From: Zelonia costaricensis
Taxonomy: Eukaryota > Euglenozoa > Kinetoplastea > Trypanosomatida > Trypanosomatidae
Direction of reading: 5' to 3'
Length of the DNA: 64,000 nucleotides
NCBI GenBank assembly: GCA_030849075.1
Contig: JASAOO010003561.1
Coordinates: forward strand, 112,166 to 176,165
The position numbers and the translations under genes were made by a program. Positions 1 to 9,948 of the stretch are shown here, piece after piece. Within the stretch, counting starts at the first letter, position 1; each line of letters begins with the position of its first letter. The notes beneath the pieces were generated by a model. It worked only from the letters and a program-made list of their open reading frames with translations. It searched no databases and was not told the DNA's origin.

Positions 1-2
1 CG

Positions 3-3000
3 GGCCCCGCCGTGCCTCTCGCGCGCGGCTTCCCAACACCGCTGCAGAGCACGGTGGTGACCTCGGTGCTGCCTCGCGCCGTGGAAGTGATCGCGGCCCG
101 CACCCGTCGTCCCTCTCTGTCGCGCGATCCCGCGTCCCTCGGTGCGGCCCCGCCACCGCCGCCACTTCCCAGCACCCCGGCGCCGCGGCAGCGCCGGCCC
201 AGCAGTGCGAGTGCAGCGCTCTACTCCGTCTACGGCCCCCGCCGGCCCTCCGCGCCACACGTGGCGCAGCGCCACGGCACCGGCAGCGTCAACGTGGGGG
301 CTGAAGGCGCTGCCGAGACGCCCGTGCAGCGACACGCCGCGATGCTGCACACGACGCACCCGCCCATCGCGCACGGTGCCCGGTCACCGCACCGCCACCC
401 GCAGGAGCACCGGTACTCCGGCAGCGATGGGCGACCGGCATGGGACCCGTCAACGCGCGTGCCGCCGGCGCCGCCACCGCCGTCATCGTCGGGCGCGCGC
501 TCAAGCTCGCCCCGCGCGGCTTCGCCGCACGCTGCAGCCGGACAGGCGGCCTCCTCGCAGCCGCCGCGCTCGCCTCCGGCTCCCAGCGTCGTCACGTCGC
601 CGGCTGAGCGGGGCGTGTCGCGCAGTCTCCTCTTCGAAGCGGAGCCGAGCGTGCCCAAGCCACACCATCAGTTCAGGTGCCACGTGCCTGGCGCGGCAGA
701 CGGCGCTGGTAGGGCCGGGTCCGCGGAGCTGCCGGCAACCGCGCCGACGCAAGAGTTAGTCGAGCGGACCCCGTCGCTCAGCCATGTCGATGCCGCCGCA
801 TCGGGAAAGCACAGCGACGCCCAGGCCGCTTCCAACGATCTGGTCATGTCGGCGTCATCGGCAGCGCGCACCGCCACGACGCCGGGCCCGACGCCGTCCT
901 CCTCCCGCATCCCCGGCGATCTGACGCGGTGTGTCACAGTGCTGCAGAGCTTCCTGCGGGCTCACGGGAAGCTGTGTCGGCGCGAGGGCAGGGCAGAGGC
1001 GGTGGAGGAGGAGGAGAACGAGGGTCGCCTTGCGAGTGGTGCCGCCAGCGCTGGGTTTACGTCAAGGCTGCCGCAGGACACGCGGCTCACGACACGGTCC
1101 GCCTCCGCCGACGGGTCGACCACCCACGAGCACCCGTCCCGTGACACCGAAAGCACGCATGTCCCGCATGAGCGCCGCGATGACACGGAGGCGTCCGTCC
1201 TCACACCGCGGCCGGAGGAGGCCGAGGCAACGCCGGTGGACGCGGGCAGGATGGACACCGGCGCGTACGGAGCGGCGTCCAGGGCAGCGATGACATCGCC
1301 TCCGCCACCACAGTCGCTGTGCGCGGAATGCCTCGATGCAGCTGCGGCCCTGCGCACCGACACCGCTCCCACGGGAGACTTGAGCGCTGTCGTGGTGCAC
1401 GACGACAGCAACAACACTGCTGCCAGGGCACCCGTTGCCTACAGCAGCAGCGATGACGAGAGCCCAGAAGGGCAGACGGCGGCGTCTGCCGCGGCTGGTG
1501 CCTGCGGCGAGGTGAGCCGGCACACCGCTCCCTCCGTGGTGCTTTCGCTTCCGTCGGGGCGCGGAAGTCGCTCGCCCGTCTCTCTTGACGCGCTCGTCGC
1601 GGTGGAGGGGAGCGCCGGCTCTGTCAGCGCCTCCACCATCGTCGACGGCGAGGGCGGCGCGGCCGACGAGGGGGCTTTCAACGAGGTGGACAGCCGGACA
1701 GCGGACGATGCGGACGTGCCGCAGGGCGCCAGCACCACCGCAGGCGGTTTTCTTTGCCTCGAAGAGAACGTACTCGCTGCGCCGGCGCTGGCGGATGCGC
1801 CTCTCCACGAGTTGACGACGGCAGTGAGCAGCCGGCATGGCTCCCTCCACGCGTTTTGCGCAGGGGGCTCCGCAGGAACACCGTTCGCCAGCGGCTCCTC
1901 GCCGTCGCCGAGCAGCGCTGCGGCGCCGATCGCGACTGCCGCGGCGCCGCGCGCCGAGCTCCCCACCGCGGCGAGCAGCTTTCGCGGATCGCAGTCCGTG
2001 ACGCACGCAGAGGCATCGGTGGATCTGTCGATGCGGAGCTCTGCGCGCACCCCGAGCGCTGTCATGACGCCGGTCACGGCGGCGGTTGGTGCCGCGCACG
2101 AGGCGGAGCTGCCCACCGGGGCGAGCAGTCGCCGCGGCTCCCTCCACGTGCTGCGCGCAGAGGCCTCGGCGGAGCCTTCCGTGGTGCGCTCTCCACGAGC
2201 ACCAAGCGCGGCGGTGGTGAACGCGACTGCGATGGCCCTGCCATTGCACCCGTTGCCGACCGCGGCAAGCAGTTTTCGCGGCTCCCTGCACCTAACCCGC
2301 GCTGAGGCGTCCGTGGCGGCGTCCGCTGCTGGCTCCTCGCGGGCCCCTAGCACGGTGCTGTCGCCCGCCGACGTCACGCTAGCAGGCGCACCGATGCAGG
2401 AGCTGGCGAATGCGGCGGTGAACAGTCGGCGCGGCTCCCTGCATGCGTTTCCAGCCGAGTCGTCTGTGAGCCTTTCCATGAGCCATACGTCACGTCCGCC
2501 GAGTGCGGCTGCTGTGGCGGTGCCTGTCACAACGGCCTCGCCGCCTGTGCGCGAACTCGCCACCGCCGCGAGCAGCGTCCGCGGCTCTCAGTGCGCGATG
2601 CGGGCTGAGGCGTCGCTGGAGCCGTCGATCGCCCGGTCGTCGTGCACGCTGAGTGCCGCCACGCCGCCGGCCATTGTGGTGGTGGCCAGTCCACGCGAGC
2701 GCGACTTGTCGGGAGCACCGAGCGCCAGCCACCACCTCCTCGCCGCGAGCCCCACCGAACTGTCCGTGGCACGGTCGCCGCCGCGCACGCCGGGTGCTGT
2801 CCGTGTGCCCACGACGGCCGCGTTGCTGTACGCGGGCGAGATGCCGACCGCAGCCAGCAGCTTCCGCGGCTCCCAGTGCGTGAAGCAGGCAGAGGACTCC
2901 ACACACGACGAGCTTGCAACGCCCGGTGCGAGGTCCTCGCCGGCGCGCAGCACCGCACGCGATGCCGAGGCTGCTGCCGCGGAGGCATCTCTTTCCGTCA

Positions 3001-5123
3001 GCGTCTCCCAGTCCTCGGCGCGCGCCTCTGAGGTGTCACCGCCGCGCTCGCCTTGCGGATCGCGTGCCGTCGCGAGTCCGTGCGCCGCTGGCGGCCCCGA
3101 CGCCGAGGGGGGCGAAGCGGCTGACGGCGAGCTGAGAAAACGCACGGGCGCCTCGGCTGACGCGCCGGCGCCATCGCCTGCCGTCGTGGCAACGCCCTCT
3201 TCGCCGCGAACGCCGTCTCAGCCGGTATTGCGGTCACCGCATGATGCGCTGCTCGACGCGCCGGTGGACAACTTAGATGAAGCGCGAGACGCTGCAGAGG
3301 CGGAAGCAAGCCTTGTTGCGCCGTTGGGTGAGGAAGCCGAGAAGGTGGAGCCGGACACAGACATGCAAGAACCACACGAGCTGAACCGTACGCCGGTGCC
3401 TCCGCCTTTGCCACCGGTACCGCCGCTGCCGCCTGCACAGACCCCGCCGTCCGCCGTAGCAGCAACCGCGCCGGCAGCCGCGGCAGGGGCGCCGGCTCCA
3501 CCGCGCCGCAGACGCATTTTCGTCTTCGCGCCGCACAAGATCGCCACGCCGGTACCCACGGAGCTTACCAAGACGATTCCTGCCTCCGCCTCCGCGGTGG
3601 AGGGCGAGGCGGTGTTGGAGGACGCGGTCAGGTCGCTGCTGCACCTCGCCGCGAGCCACACGACGGGCTCCTTCGATGCGCCGCTCTCTTTCAACGAGGA
3701 CTTCTACTGCGCCCCAGGGGCGGAGCCATACGTGACGACGGACGACGAGACGTGGGGGCGCCGCACGGCGTCGATGGTGTCGACGAACACCCAAGTGACG
3801 CAGGCGCGCGAGAGTTCGTGGAAGAGCTCGAACGAGCGCTCCGAGAAGACGGGAGCTGCACCGCCGCCAACAGGAGCAGCGGCGGCGGCAGCGGCAGCGG
3901 CTGTGGCGGTTGGCGCGCAGCTGGTGGGGCAGCTGGACATGGGAGGACAGGCCAGGCCCAGTGCGATGTCCACAGACCGAACGCCGTCGTCGACGGCCGC
4001 CTCCGCCCCGGCGCTCGCTGCCGCCCAGTCCGCCGGCGGCGGTGCTGCTGCTCCATCGCGCGCGACCTCGGCGTCACTGCTGCGGCTCCACAGCGCACAG
4101 CAGCTCCTGCTGAGCGCCCACGGCATCAACATCACGCAGGAGGTCGATGCGCCGCGCCAGCGCAGTGGTGCGTCGCCGCCGCCACCGACGCTTTCACAGG
4201 CGGCGCCCGTGTCGTTTCTACTGCCCGGCGCGGCGCTGGAGACGGTTGGCTCTGCGCTGCCCAGCATCATCGTTACTGCGACTGACGCCGCGGAGGCGGA
4301 GGCGCCGCATCTCGCACCGATGAGTGCGGCGGCGGCGGCGCTGAAGGCGTCCATCGAGGCCTCCTCGCACGTCTCCCTCTCCCTGTCGGAGCGGATAACT
4401 CCCTCCGCAGGTGGGGGTGTGGCCCCGCCGCCGCCCCCTCAGGCATGCCCGGTGCCCCAACCCTCGCACGGGCCTGCCGATGTCGCCACGCGTAGGGCGG
4501 AGAGGCCCGATGTGGCGGAGACGGAGCGGGAGAGCGGTGAGAGTGAGGGGTTCGTGGAGGAGGTGGCCAGCAGCGACGGCGACGTGAACGCGCCGGCGGA
4601 CCTGCGCCCGTCCGTCTCGTCTGAGGAAGGCAGCGAAGGGGCGGCGGTGGTGGAGGTGTCGGACACTGGGGGCGTCGAAGAGTGCCTTGATGAGGCCGAA
4701 GCAGGTGACGGCAGGGATGCCGTTGCACCCAACGTGTTGCACTACATCGCAGAGAGGTCGTCATGGCTGCAGCGCGACTTCCAGATGCTCACCCATCGCG
4801 CCGCCACCGCGGTGCCAGCGCTGTCCCACGGCCTCCAGCTCCTGCCCACGCCGCCGCAAGAGCCGCGGGTGTCGTCGTCGCGGCCCCTTTCCGATGACGA
4901 GGAGCGGCAGCTGACGCAGAGCAGCGGGGCACCGCGTTCGACGTCGCAGACGCGGCGACCGGGCGTCAACGACTCGGCGTGGACGGAGTGGGAGGCGGAC
5001 GAGGCGCTGCGGCAGTACATGCGCGAGAACATCGTGTCAGAGGAGGCGGCGACGGTCATCCAGCAGGCGTGGCGCGACTACGCGGCGCTGCAGCTGCGGC
5101 GTCAATTGGATGTGTCGTGGTAG
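3..5123 (+). CDS. Large low-complexity repeat protein with IQ-like C-terminus (5' partial)
   Basis: The reading frame is open from the left edge, and the first in-frame candidate start at base 12 is GTG, so the true start almost certainly lies outside the window. At least 1706 residues are visible, rich in Ala, Ser, Pro, Thr and Arg and probably mostly disordered. Bases about 1810-2890 encode around eight degenerate copies of a 49-residue unit with core ELPTAASSFRGSL; two copies read RRGSL. Proline runs occur near 3390-3440. The C-terminus (about 5040-5110) has AATVIQQAWRDYAALQLRR, which matches the start of an IQ calmodulin-binding motif but has D where G is usual. I do not recognise the family; a cytoskeletal or flagellar scaffold role is inference from composition and the IQ-like tail. 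Long ORFs on the other strand here are GC-driven shadows. Confidence 0.85.
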   Translation, partial: GPAVPLARGFPTPLQSTVVTSVLPRAVEVIAARTRRPSLSRDPASLGAAPPPPPLPSTPAPRQRRPSSASAALYSVYGPRRPSAPHVAQRHGTGSVNVGAEGAAETPVQRHAAMLHTTHPPIAHGARSPHRHPQEHRYSGSDGRPAWDPSTRVPPAPPPPSSSGARSSSPRAASPHAAAGQAASSQPPRSPPAPSVVTSPAERGVSRSLLFEAEPSVPKPHHQFRCHVPGAADGAGRAGSAELPATAPTQELVERTPSLSHVDAAASGKHSDAQAASNDLVMSASSAARTATTPGPTPSSSRIPGDLTRCVTVLQSFLRAHGKLCRREGRAEAVEEEENEGRLASGAASAGFTSRLPQDTRLTTRSASADGSTTHEHPSRDTESTHVPHERRDDTEASVLTPRPEEAEATPVDAGRMDTGAYGAASRAAMTSPPPPQSLCAECLDAAAALRTDTAPTGDLSAVVVHDDSNNTAARAPVAYSSSDDESPEGQTAASAAAGACGEVSRHTAPSVVLSLPSGRGSRSPVSLDALVAVEGSAGSVSASTIVDGEGGAADEGAFNEVDSRTADDADVPQGASTTAGGFLCLEENVLAAPALADAPLHELTTAVSSRHGSLHAFCAGGSAGTPFASGSSPSPSSAAAPIATAAAPRAELPTAASSFRGSQSVTHAEASVDLSMRSSARTPSAVMTPVTAAVGAAHEAELPTGASSRRGSLHVLRAEASAEPSVVRSPRAPSAAVVNATAMALPLHPLPTAASSFRGSLHLTRAEASVAASAAGSSRAPSTVLSPADVTLAGAPMQELANAAVNSRRGSLHAFPAESSVSLSMSHTSRPPSAAAVAVPVTTASPPVRELATAASSVRGSQCAMRAEASLEPSIARSSCTLSAATPPAIVVVASPRERDLSGAPSASHHLLAASPTELSVARSPPRTPGAVRVPTTAALLYAGEMPTAASSFRGSQCVKQAEDSTHDELATPGARSSPARSTARDAEAAAAEASLSVSVSQSSARASEVSPPRSPCGSRAVASPCAAGGPDAEGGEAADGELRKRTGASADAPAPSPAVVATPSSPRTPSQPVLRSPHDALLDAPVDNLDEARDAAEAEASLVAPLGEEAEKVEPDTDMQEPHELNRTPVPPPLPPVPPLPPAQTPPSAVAATAPAAAAGAPAPPRRRRIFVFAPHKIATPVPTELTKTIPASASAVEGEAVLEDAVRSLLHLAASHTTGSFDAPLSFNEDFYCAPGAEPYVTTDDETWGRRTASMVSTNTQVTQARESSWKSSNERSEKTGAAPPPTGAAAAAAAAAVAVGAQLVGQLDMGGQARPSAMSTDRTPSSTAASAPALAAAQSAGGGAAAPSRATSASLLRLHSAQQLLLSAHGINITQEVDAPRQRSGASPPPPTLSQAAPVSFLLPGAALETVGSALPSIIVTATDAAEAEAPHLAPMSAAAAALKASIEASSHVSLSLSERITPSAGGGVAPPPPPQACPVPQPSHGPADVATRRAERPDVAETERESGESEGFVEEVASSDGDVNAPADLRPSVSSEEGSEGAAVVEVSDTGGVEECLDEAEAGDGRDAVAPNVLHYIAERSSWLQRDFQMLTHRAATAVPALSHGLQLLPTPPQEPRVSSSRPLSDDEERQLTQSSGAPRSTSQTRRPGVNDSAWTEWEADEALRQYMRENIVSEEAATVIQQAWRDYAALQLRRQLDVSW
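1810..2890 (+). repeat. Degenerate ~147-bp (49-residue) in-frame tandem repeat
   Basis: The core (E/P)LPTAASSxRGS(L/Q) recurs at about 1810, 1957, 2107, 2254, 2401, 2551 and 2839, with a decayed copy near 2703. The spacing is 147-150 bp. Each copy is followed by an acidic AEAS-like box and a Ser/Pro stretch. The copies have diverged at DNA level, so the repeat is old and held at protein level rather than a recent expansion. Confidence 0.8.
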
Positions 5124-6764
5124 GAGACAGCCGCTCCTATCTCAGAGGGGGTGAATAGCGAGAGTTGCGAGGGTGGGCGACTGCAGCGTCACTCGCTCCT
5201 TCTCTCTCGCCCCTTCGTGGGTGTGTCTCTAGGGTTCAAGATACACACACACACATACACACACTCGTCTGTTCTCCAGCCCTCCCGCTGTGGCGCACCC
5301 CCGCCTCCCCTCACTCATCACGGCCGTCGCAGCGAGTGTGTGGTCGCACGCCCCCTTCTTTCCGTCGCTCGATCGCCGCCTGCTGCATTGTTGGTAATTC
5401 CCCTTTCGCCCGTTTTTGTTCTGCGTGGTTGACGTTGTGTACACGCCGCTGAGGCGTTGCAGGCTCTCGTGTTCGTCCCAGCACTCCTGCGCGACTCGCT
5501 GCCACGTGGATGCGCGTGAGTCTATGTGGGAGGCGTGGCCGCGCCCGCTCTCTACGGGCTTCTTCCCCGAACCATTTCCTACCTGCTCTTGGCCCTCTCC
5601 CTTCTTCCCCTGTTCTTCGCGTGTACTTCTGCGACAGGCGCGTGTGTGTGTATGCGCATGTGTGTGCTCCTTCCGTGTGCTCTCGCTGATGACCGCTGTG
5701 TGTCTTGTTCTCTGCGAAGGCGGGACTCGACTCGCTGAGCGCGGTTCCCTAGCGGAGTCGCCACGCCGCGCGCCGCTCCTCTCACGCACGCCCCTTCCGC
5801 AGCTCACACCGGTTCGTTCACTATTGCCACCTTCTTTGCGCTGACTTCCCGCTTCCCCTGCGTACCCTCCTTTGCGTGCGGTCCAGCTACCTCGCGCAGG
5901 CGGTAGCCGCTGCTGCCCACTTCCTCGGTGTTGGTGTCGGAGAGAGAGAGAGAGAGTGCCAAGTACGCCGTGTTGATGGGTGAATCCGGCCGCAGGCGAG
6001 CGCCGCAAAGACAGTGCTGACGGCGGCTTCTCCCCTTTTCTTTTCCTGGGTCGGTTGGCGGCTCCCGCGTGGGATGCCGCTCACGTCCCAGCACCGCATG
6101 TTGCTTGTTGCCCACCACCCTCATTCGACGTTTGCAGAGATGATCACCATCACTGGCTGCTCTAGCGCGGTGAAGAATGAGCTGCCGCGACCGATGACAT
6201 GATGTGCGTGTGTGTGTGTGTTTAGAGGCCGCGACTCTGCTGAAGGGGAAAGGCGGACTGCGTTGGGTCGGTACTTCGCTACACGATGGCGGTCTCGGAA
6301 GGGCTAGAGAGGGAGTGCCGGTGGTGAAGCTCTCTTGTTTCCAGAGAGAAGGGTGAGAAGAAGAACCGGTAGAGCGGGCAAGCAAGCACGCAGCTTTGGT
6401 GGTGCTGCGCTGCGCACGTCCACGTCGAGTAATGGAACGCCAAAAACGGGAGCACCGCAACGTGCGGGAATGCCTCGTGCAGCGCTAGAGAACACGCATA
6501 CAGGCCGAACGGCAACCCTAACAAAAGAAGAGCAAACATGCACACAAGCACAAACCCACACCAAGACACGAGGCTCCGTCTTCAGGTTGCGTGCGAGGCT
6601 GCGGGCTCGCGGCGCGTATTGACGAAGACAAGAGAAACGCGTGTGCAAACATTGCTTTCCCACTCATCCTTGCCGTCCCCCCTCCCCCTCTCGCATGCCT
6701 CCATCACGGTGGTTGCGGTGCTCGACGCGCACCGTCATCGTGCGCTTTCTTCAGGCGGGGTATG

Positions 6765-6842
6765 CCACGTCCCCTGACGGAGCGGGATGCGTCAGGGGGA
6801 CGTGGAGGGAGACGTGTAGGGGGACGTGGAGGGGGACGAGAG
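6765..6842 (+). repeat. Hairpin overlapping a four-copy G-rich 12-bp minisatellite
   Basis: CCACGTCCCCTGACG (6765-6779) is complementary to CGTCAGGGGGACGTGG (6790-6805), with one extra G and a 10-nt loop. The right arm runs into four copies of GGGGGACGTGGA or variants at 6795-6806, 6807-6818, 6819-6830 and 6831-6842. The four G-runs (5,3,5,5) with 7-9-nt loops could also form an RNA quadruplex. It lies between the first gene and the Kelch gene, about 150 bases before the predicted splice acceptor. Confidence 0.75.
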
Positions 6843-6956
6843 CTTTGAGAAACACAAGAAGGCGCCCACTCTGCGCGTCAGCTGAGTGAGGCCCACGCAC
6901 GCGTTGCAGCTCCGGGGGGGGGGGTGCTGCCACAACAACCACATGCGCTCTTGCAC

Positions 6957-6993
6957 CTGCCTCTCCCTCTTCTCCCCTCTTCTCTTCTTGCAG
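6957..6993 (+). promoter_or_regulatory. Predicted trans-splice acceptor for the Kelch gene
   Basis: A C/T tract of about 30 bases ends in TTCTTGCAG with AG at 6992-6993, giving a 5' UTR of about 114 nt before ATG 7108. This is the typical spliced-leader acceptor arrangement. Confidence 0.6.
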
Positions 6994-7107
6994 TCAGCGA
7001 GCCGCAGGTGCACCAACACGCGCCTCTCGCACACTCCCCCATCCCTTTCACAGCTCCCTCTGTTGCTGCACAGCGCCCGTTCTCTTGTGCCGTGACTCAA
7101 GCTGCGC

Positions 7108-9297
7108 ATGCTCTCCATCGACTATGGCTTCGGCACCTCAGTGAGACGGAGCGGTCACGCCGCCTGCTGGTGCGCGGCGCTCGGTGGCGTCGTGCAGTTT
7201 GGCGGCTGGCCGCCCAGTGAGCAGCTCGGTGAGGTGGTTCGGCACGAGGGCTCGAGCTGCCCGTTGTACCTGCTGCCGCTCGCGACGGTTGCACGCCACG
7301 TGCACCGCGCAGATCAGCGGCGCGGCGTGGATGTGCTAGACCGCGCCCTCGCCCTGCACCGACAGCGCCGCCTGCGCCGGCTGTGCGGCGTGGCGGCTGG
7401 CGAGCCAGTGAGTGCCCTACACAGCAGCCACAGAAGCCGCCGGCCGTCGCGCGTGGGCAGCAGCGCCGGCGGCAAGGGCAGCCACACGCCGGGCCGCGCG
7501 GCATCAAGCGCTCGGTGCGACGACGGCGACGGCGATGGCGGCGGCACGGTCGAGCTCGCCAGTGCGGCACGCTCGCAGGTCTCCGCCTCGTCGTTGTGCT
7601 CGTCCTCGCAGCGGCGCAGCGCCGTCTCGGCAACAACAGAGGAAGCCAGTAATCGCGGCTTCGAGTACGACGAGGGCTACGTCAGCGAGCGGGCGTCGCA
7701 GGACGGCGGTGGCGGTGGCGACAACGACGGCGCGGCGAGTTCGAGTGACACCTCGGACACCGCTTCAACGCCTTCTGCGTTCCTCGCTGCGGCGCCGGCC
7801 CCGCAGCAGCGCCCGCACGGCGACGCCATCGTCGCTCCTCCTATCACCGTGGAGCTGCTGCGCCAGGCAGCGCTCGAGACGAGCGAGCCGATGCCCTACC
7901 GCGAGGAGGCGGCCTCCGTAGACCACACCAGCGTCAGCCCAAGCACACGAACCGGCTACGCCGCGTCGGCACTGCGCGACCTGGCGACGAGCCGGGGCGG
8001 CGCCGGCCACGGCATGGACCGAGAGGCGCCACCGGTGCGTGCAGACACACGCGAGGTGCGCGGCAAGCACACGGTGCGGCCCCTGCGGTGGCAGGCGATC
8101 CGCCCGCCCGTCGCGCCGCGCTCGCGGCACGGGCACCACCTGGTCTCGTGTGGGGATCGGCTGTACGTGATTGGGGGCAGCTACTGGGCCCACGGGCACG
8201 CACTGGCCTCCACGGACATGATGTACGACGTCCGCCGGCAGGTCTGGCACCAGATCTCGTCTCTCTTCCCCCAGCGCTTCTGCGCCGCCCTCGCGACGAG
8301 CAACGCCGTTCCCACGACGCCGTGGTCAGTGCAGTCACCGAGTTCTGCCACGGCGGCCCCCAGTACAGGCGGCGCGCCGCATCCAGCAGGCGACACCGCG
8401 GCGGCTGCATCCACGGCGGAGGTGCAGCAGGTGCTCTACTACTTCGGCGGCCTCAACTACTCGCACGCCCTCACCAACTCGCTGCACCGGCTCTGGCTGC
8501 CGCAGGAGGTGCTGGAGGAGCTGCCGCAGTACGGCGCCGCGCCACGGGCGCAGTTCAAGGGCCTCCTCGTGTGCGACGTGCAGCGCGAGTGCACGCCCGA
8601 GGAGCGCCGGCGCGGGGAGCGGGCGCTGGGGCGGCTCTTCTACATGGACGGCTTCCAAGACGGCCGGCCCATGGCCCCGTGCCTCCGCGTGTACAACCTC
8701 GCCACGGGCGTGTGGGTGCGCGTGTGCGCCGCGCCGGACCTCGTCCGCAGCCAGGTCTCGATGCTGCAGTACGAGCCAGCGGATGGGCACGGCAAAGGGG
8801 CGACGCGGCTGAGGCGGTTTGAGGTGATGGGCGGTATGCCGGCGCGGCGCGGGCGGCAGCGGCGCTCGCGCATGTGCCACTCCTTCGACGCCCAACAGCT
8901 GCACTTCGACTACTCGCACGCGCTGCCAGTGCCGGGACTCACCGCGCATTGCGTCGTACTGCTGCCGCCGCCACCGGTGCTGGACCCCTCCGCGGCAGAG
9001 CTCGCGAAGGTAGACGCGTCTGCGCCGGTCGGTGGGGACTCGGCGGCGGAGGCGTGCCGTGCTGCCCTGCAAACCCTGCGCTCGCGGTGCGGCTCCTGGT
9101 CGCTCTGCTGCGGCGGCAACGAGGACTGGAACGATGCCGAGCAGAACAGCCTCGGCGTGCCCGTGGGCTGGCTCTACCTCCTCTCGCCTCGCCCGATCCC
9201 ACTGCGGGAGGTGGCGAGGGTGCAGATGGAGCGGCTGCACATCCCTGCCAAGGTGCTGCTGCTGGAGAAGGACGATTTGCTCGACGAACTCTTCTGA
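7108..9297 (+). CDS. Kelch-motif protein
   Basis: The protein has 729 residues and starts at the first ATG after a good acceptor. Residues about 338-395 contain a clear Kelch-type blade: RSRHGHHLVSCGDRLYVIGG, then a Met-Tyr-Asp-Val strand and VWHQIS. Further blade-like strands follow: VLYYFGGLNY (near residue 446), LRVYNLATGVWVRV (near 528), and RFEVMGGMPARRG (near 570). Residues 110-260 are low-complexity Ser/Gly/Asp and likely disordered. An early VVQFGGWPP (residues 28-36) may be another blade strand, so a beta-propeller with large insertions is plausible. Kelch propellers usually mediate protein-protein binding. No BTB, F-box or phosphatase domain is visible, so the partner and process are unknown. 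Confidence 0.85.
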   Translation: MLSIDYGFGTSVRRSGHAACWCAALGGVVQFGGWPPSEQLGEVVRHEGSSCPLYLLPLATVARHVHRADQRRGVDVLDRALALHRQRRLRRLCGVAAGEPVSALHSSHRSRRPSRVGSSAGGKGSHTPGRAASSARCDDGDGDGGGTVELASAARSQVSASSLCSSSQRRSAVSATTEEASNRGFEYDEGYVSERASQDGGGGGDNDGAASSSDTSDTASTPSAFLAAAPAPQQRPHGDAIVAPPITVELLRQAALETSEPMPYREEAASVDHTSVSPSTRTGYAASALRDLATSRGGAGHGMDREAPPVRADTREVRGKHTVRPLRWQAIRPPVAPRSRHGHHLVSCGDRLYVIGGSYWAHGHALASTDMMYDVRRQVWHQISSLFPQRFCAALATSNAVPTTPWSVQSPSSATAAPSTGGAPHPAGDTAAAASTAEVQQVLYYFGGLNYSHALTNSLHRLWLPQEVLEELPQYGAAPRAQFKGLLVCDVQRECTPEERRRGERALGRLFYMDGFQDGRPMAPCLRVYNLATGVWVRVCAAPDLVRSQVSMLQYEPADGHGKGATRLRRFEVMGGMPARRGRQRRSRMCHSFDAQQLHFDYSHALPVPGLTAHCVVLLPPPPVLDPSAAELAKVDASAPVGGDSAAEACRAALQTLRSRCGSWSLCCGGNEDWNDAEQNSLGVPVGWLYLLSPRPIPLREVARVQMERLHIPAKVLLLEKDDLLDELF

Positions 9298-9948
9298 CGC
9301 CGATCAGCACCTCGCAGGCGGTCCGCGACGCACGGAGGAGAAGCTTGTCTTTCTTGTGTTGTGCTTGCGGGACGGAGTCGGAGGTCTGCACCTGTGAGAG
9401 GGATGACGAACGTGTGCGACTCGTCCATGTGTATGGTGCTGCTGCTGCTGCTGCTTGTGCAGCAGGGAGTTGGCCGCGGCACGGCGACCATCTCGACCAT
9501 CACACAGGGGAAAGACAAGCGGAAAAGAAGAGGAAGTGAACGCAAAGCGGCCCCCCCGGGGAAGAGAGCGTAGCGGCCGCCTGCTCTTCACTGCTCCAGC
9601 CTACTCGTGTGCGGTGTTGCCCCCCCCCGTCACGGAGTGGATCTCAAGAGCGCGTGGTTGCTCGAAGCAATCCCCCCGCACCTCTCTCTCTACACACGTA
9701 TTTCTGTACGATGTGTCTTCTCCTTCTCGTCCCCTGACTGCTCCCTAAGGTGGGTGCGTCTTCAACTCACTGGCACCAGCGAGCGCGTGAGCACGCGCCT
9801 CCGTCGCCACGCACCCCTACACATGAGCGACCACCAGCTGGTCCGCCTTTCTTCGGTGCCTACTCCCTCCGTTGTGTCGCGATAGCTGCGCGCACGTGCA
9901 GCGCGCGCTGCATCCCAGGTGCAACAACTCACGCATCACTCGCTCACC
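9298..9948. other. Intergenic region with CTG run
   Basis: This is the 3' UTR of the Kelch gene and 5' UTR of the first HAD gene. It holds a short GCT/CTG run at 9436-9455 and C7 tracts. Candidate splice acceptors follow pyrimidine tracts at AG 9748-9749 and AG 9883-9884; I cannot choose between them. No gene is seen. Confidence 0.6.

Larger units (their letters stand above)
5124..7107. other. Intergenic region (2.0 kb), no gene seen
   Basis: The 3' UTR of the first gene and the 5' UTR of the Kelch gene must lie here. The stretch holds a short CA run near 5249, a GA run at 5940-5956, GT runs, a hairpin and 12-bp G-rich minisatellite at 6765-6842, and a G11-type run near 6914. Short open frames on both strands are low-complexity and unconvincing. 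Confidence 0.7.

Noticed and set aside
1062..2563. Long minus-strand frames under the first gene
   Set aside because: High GC removes stop codons; the translations are Ala/Arg-rich with no motif.
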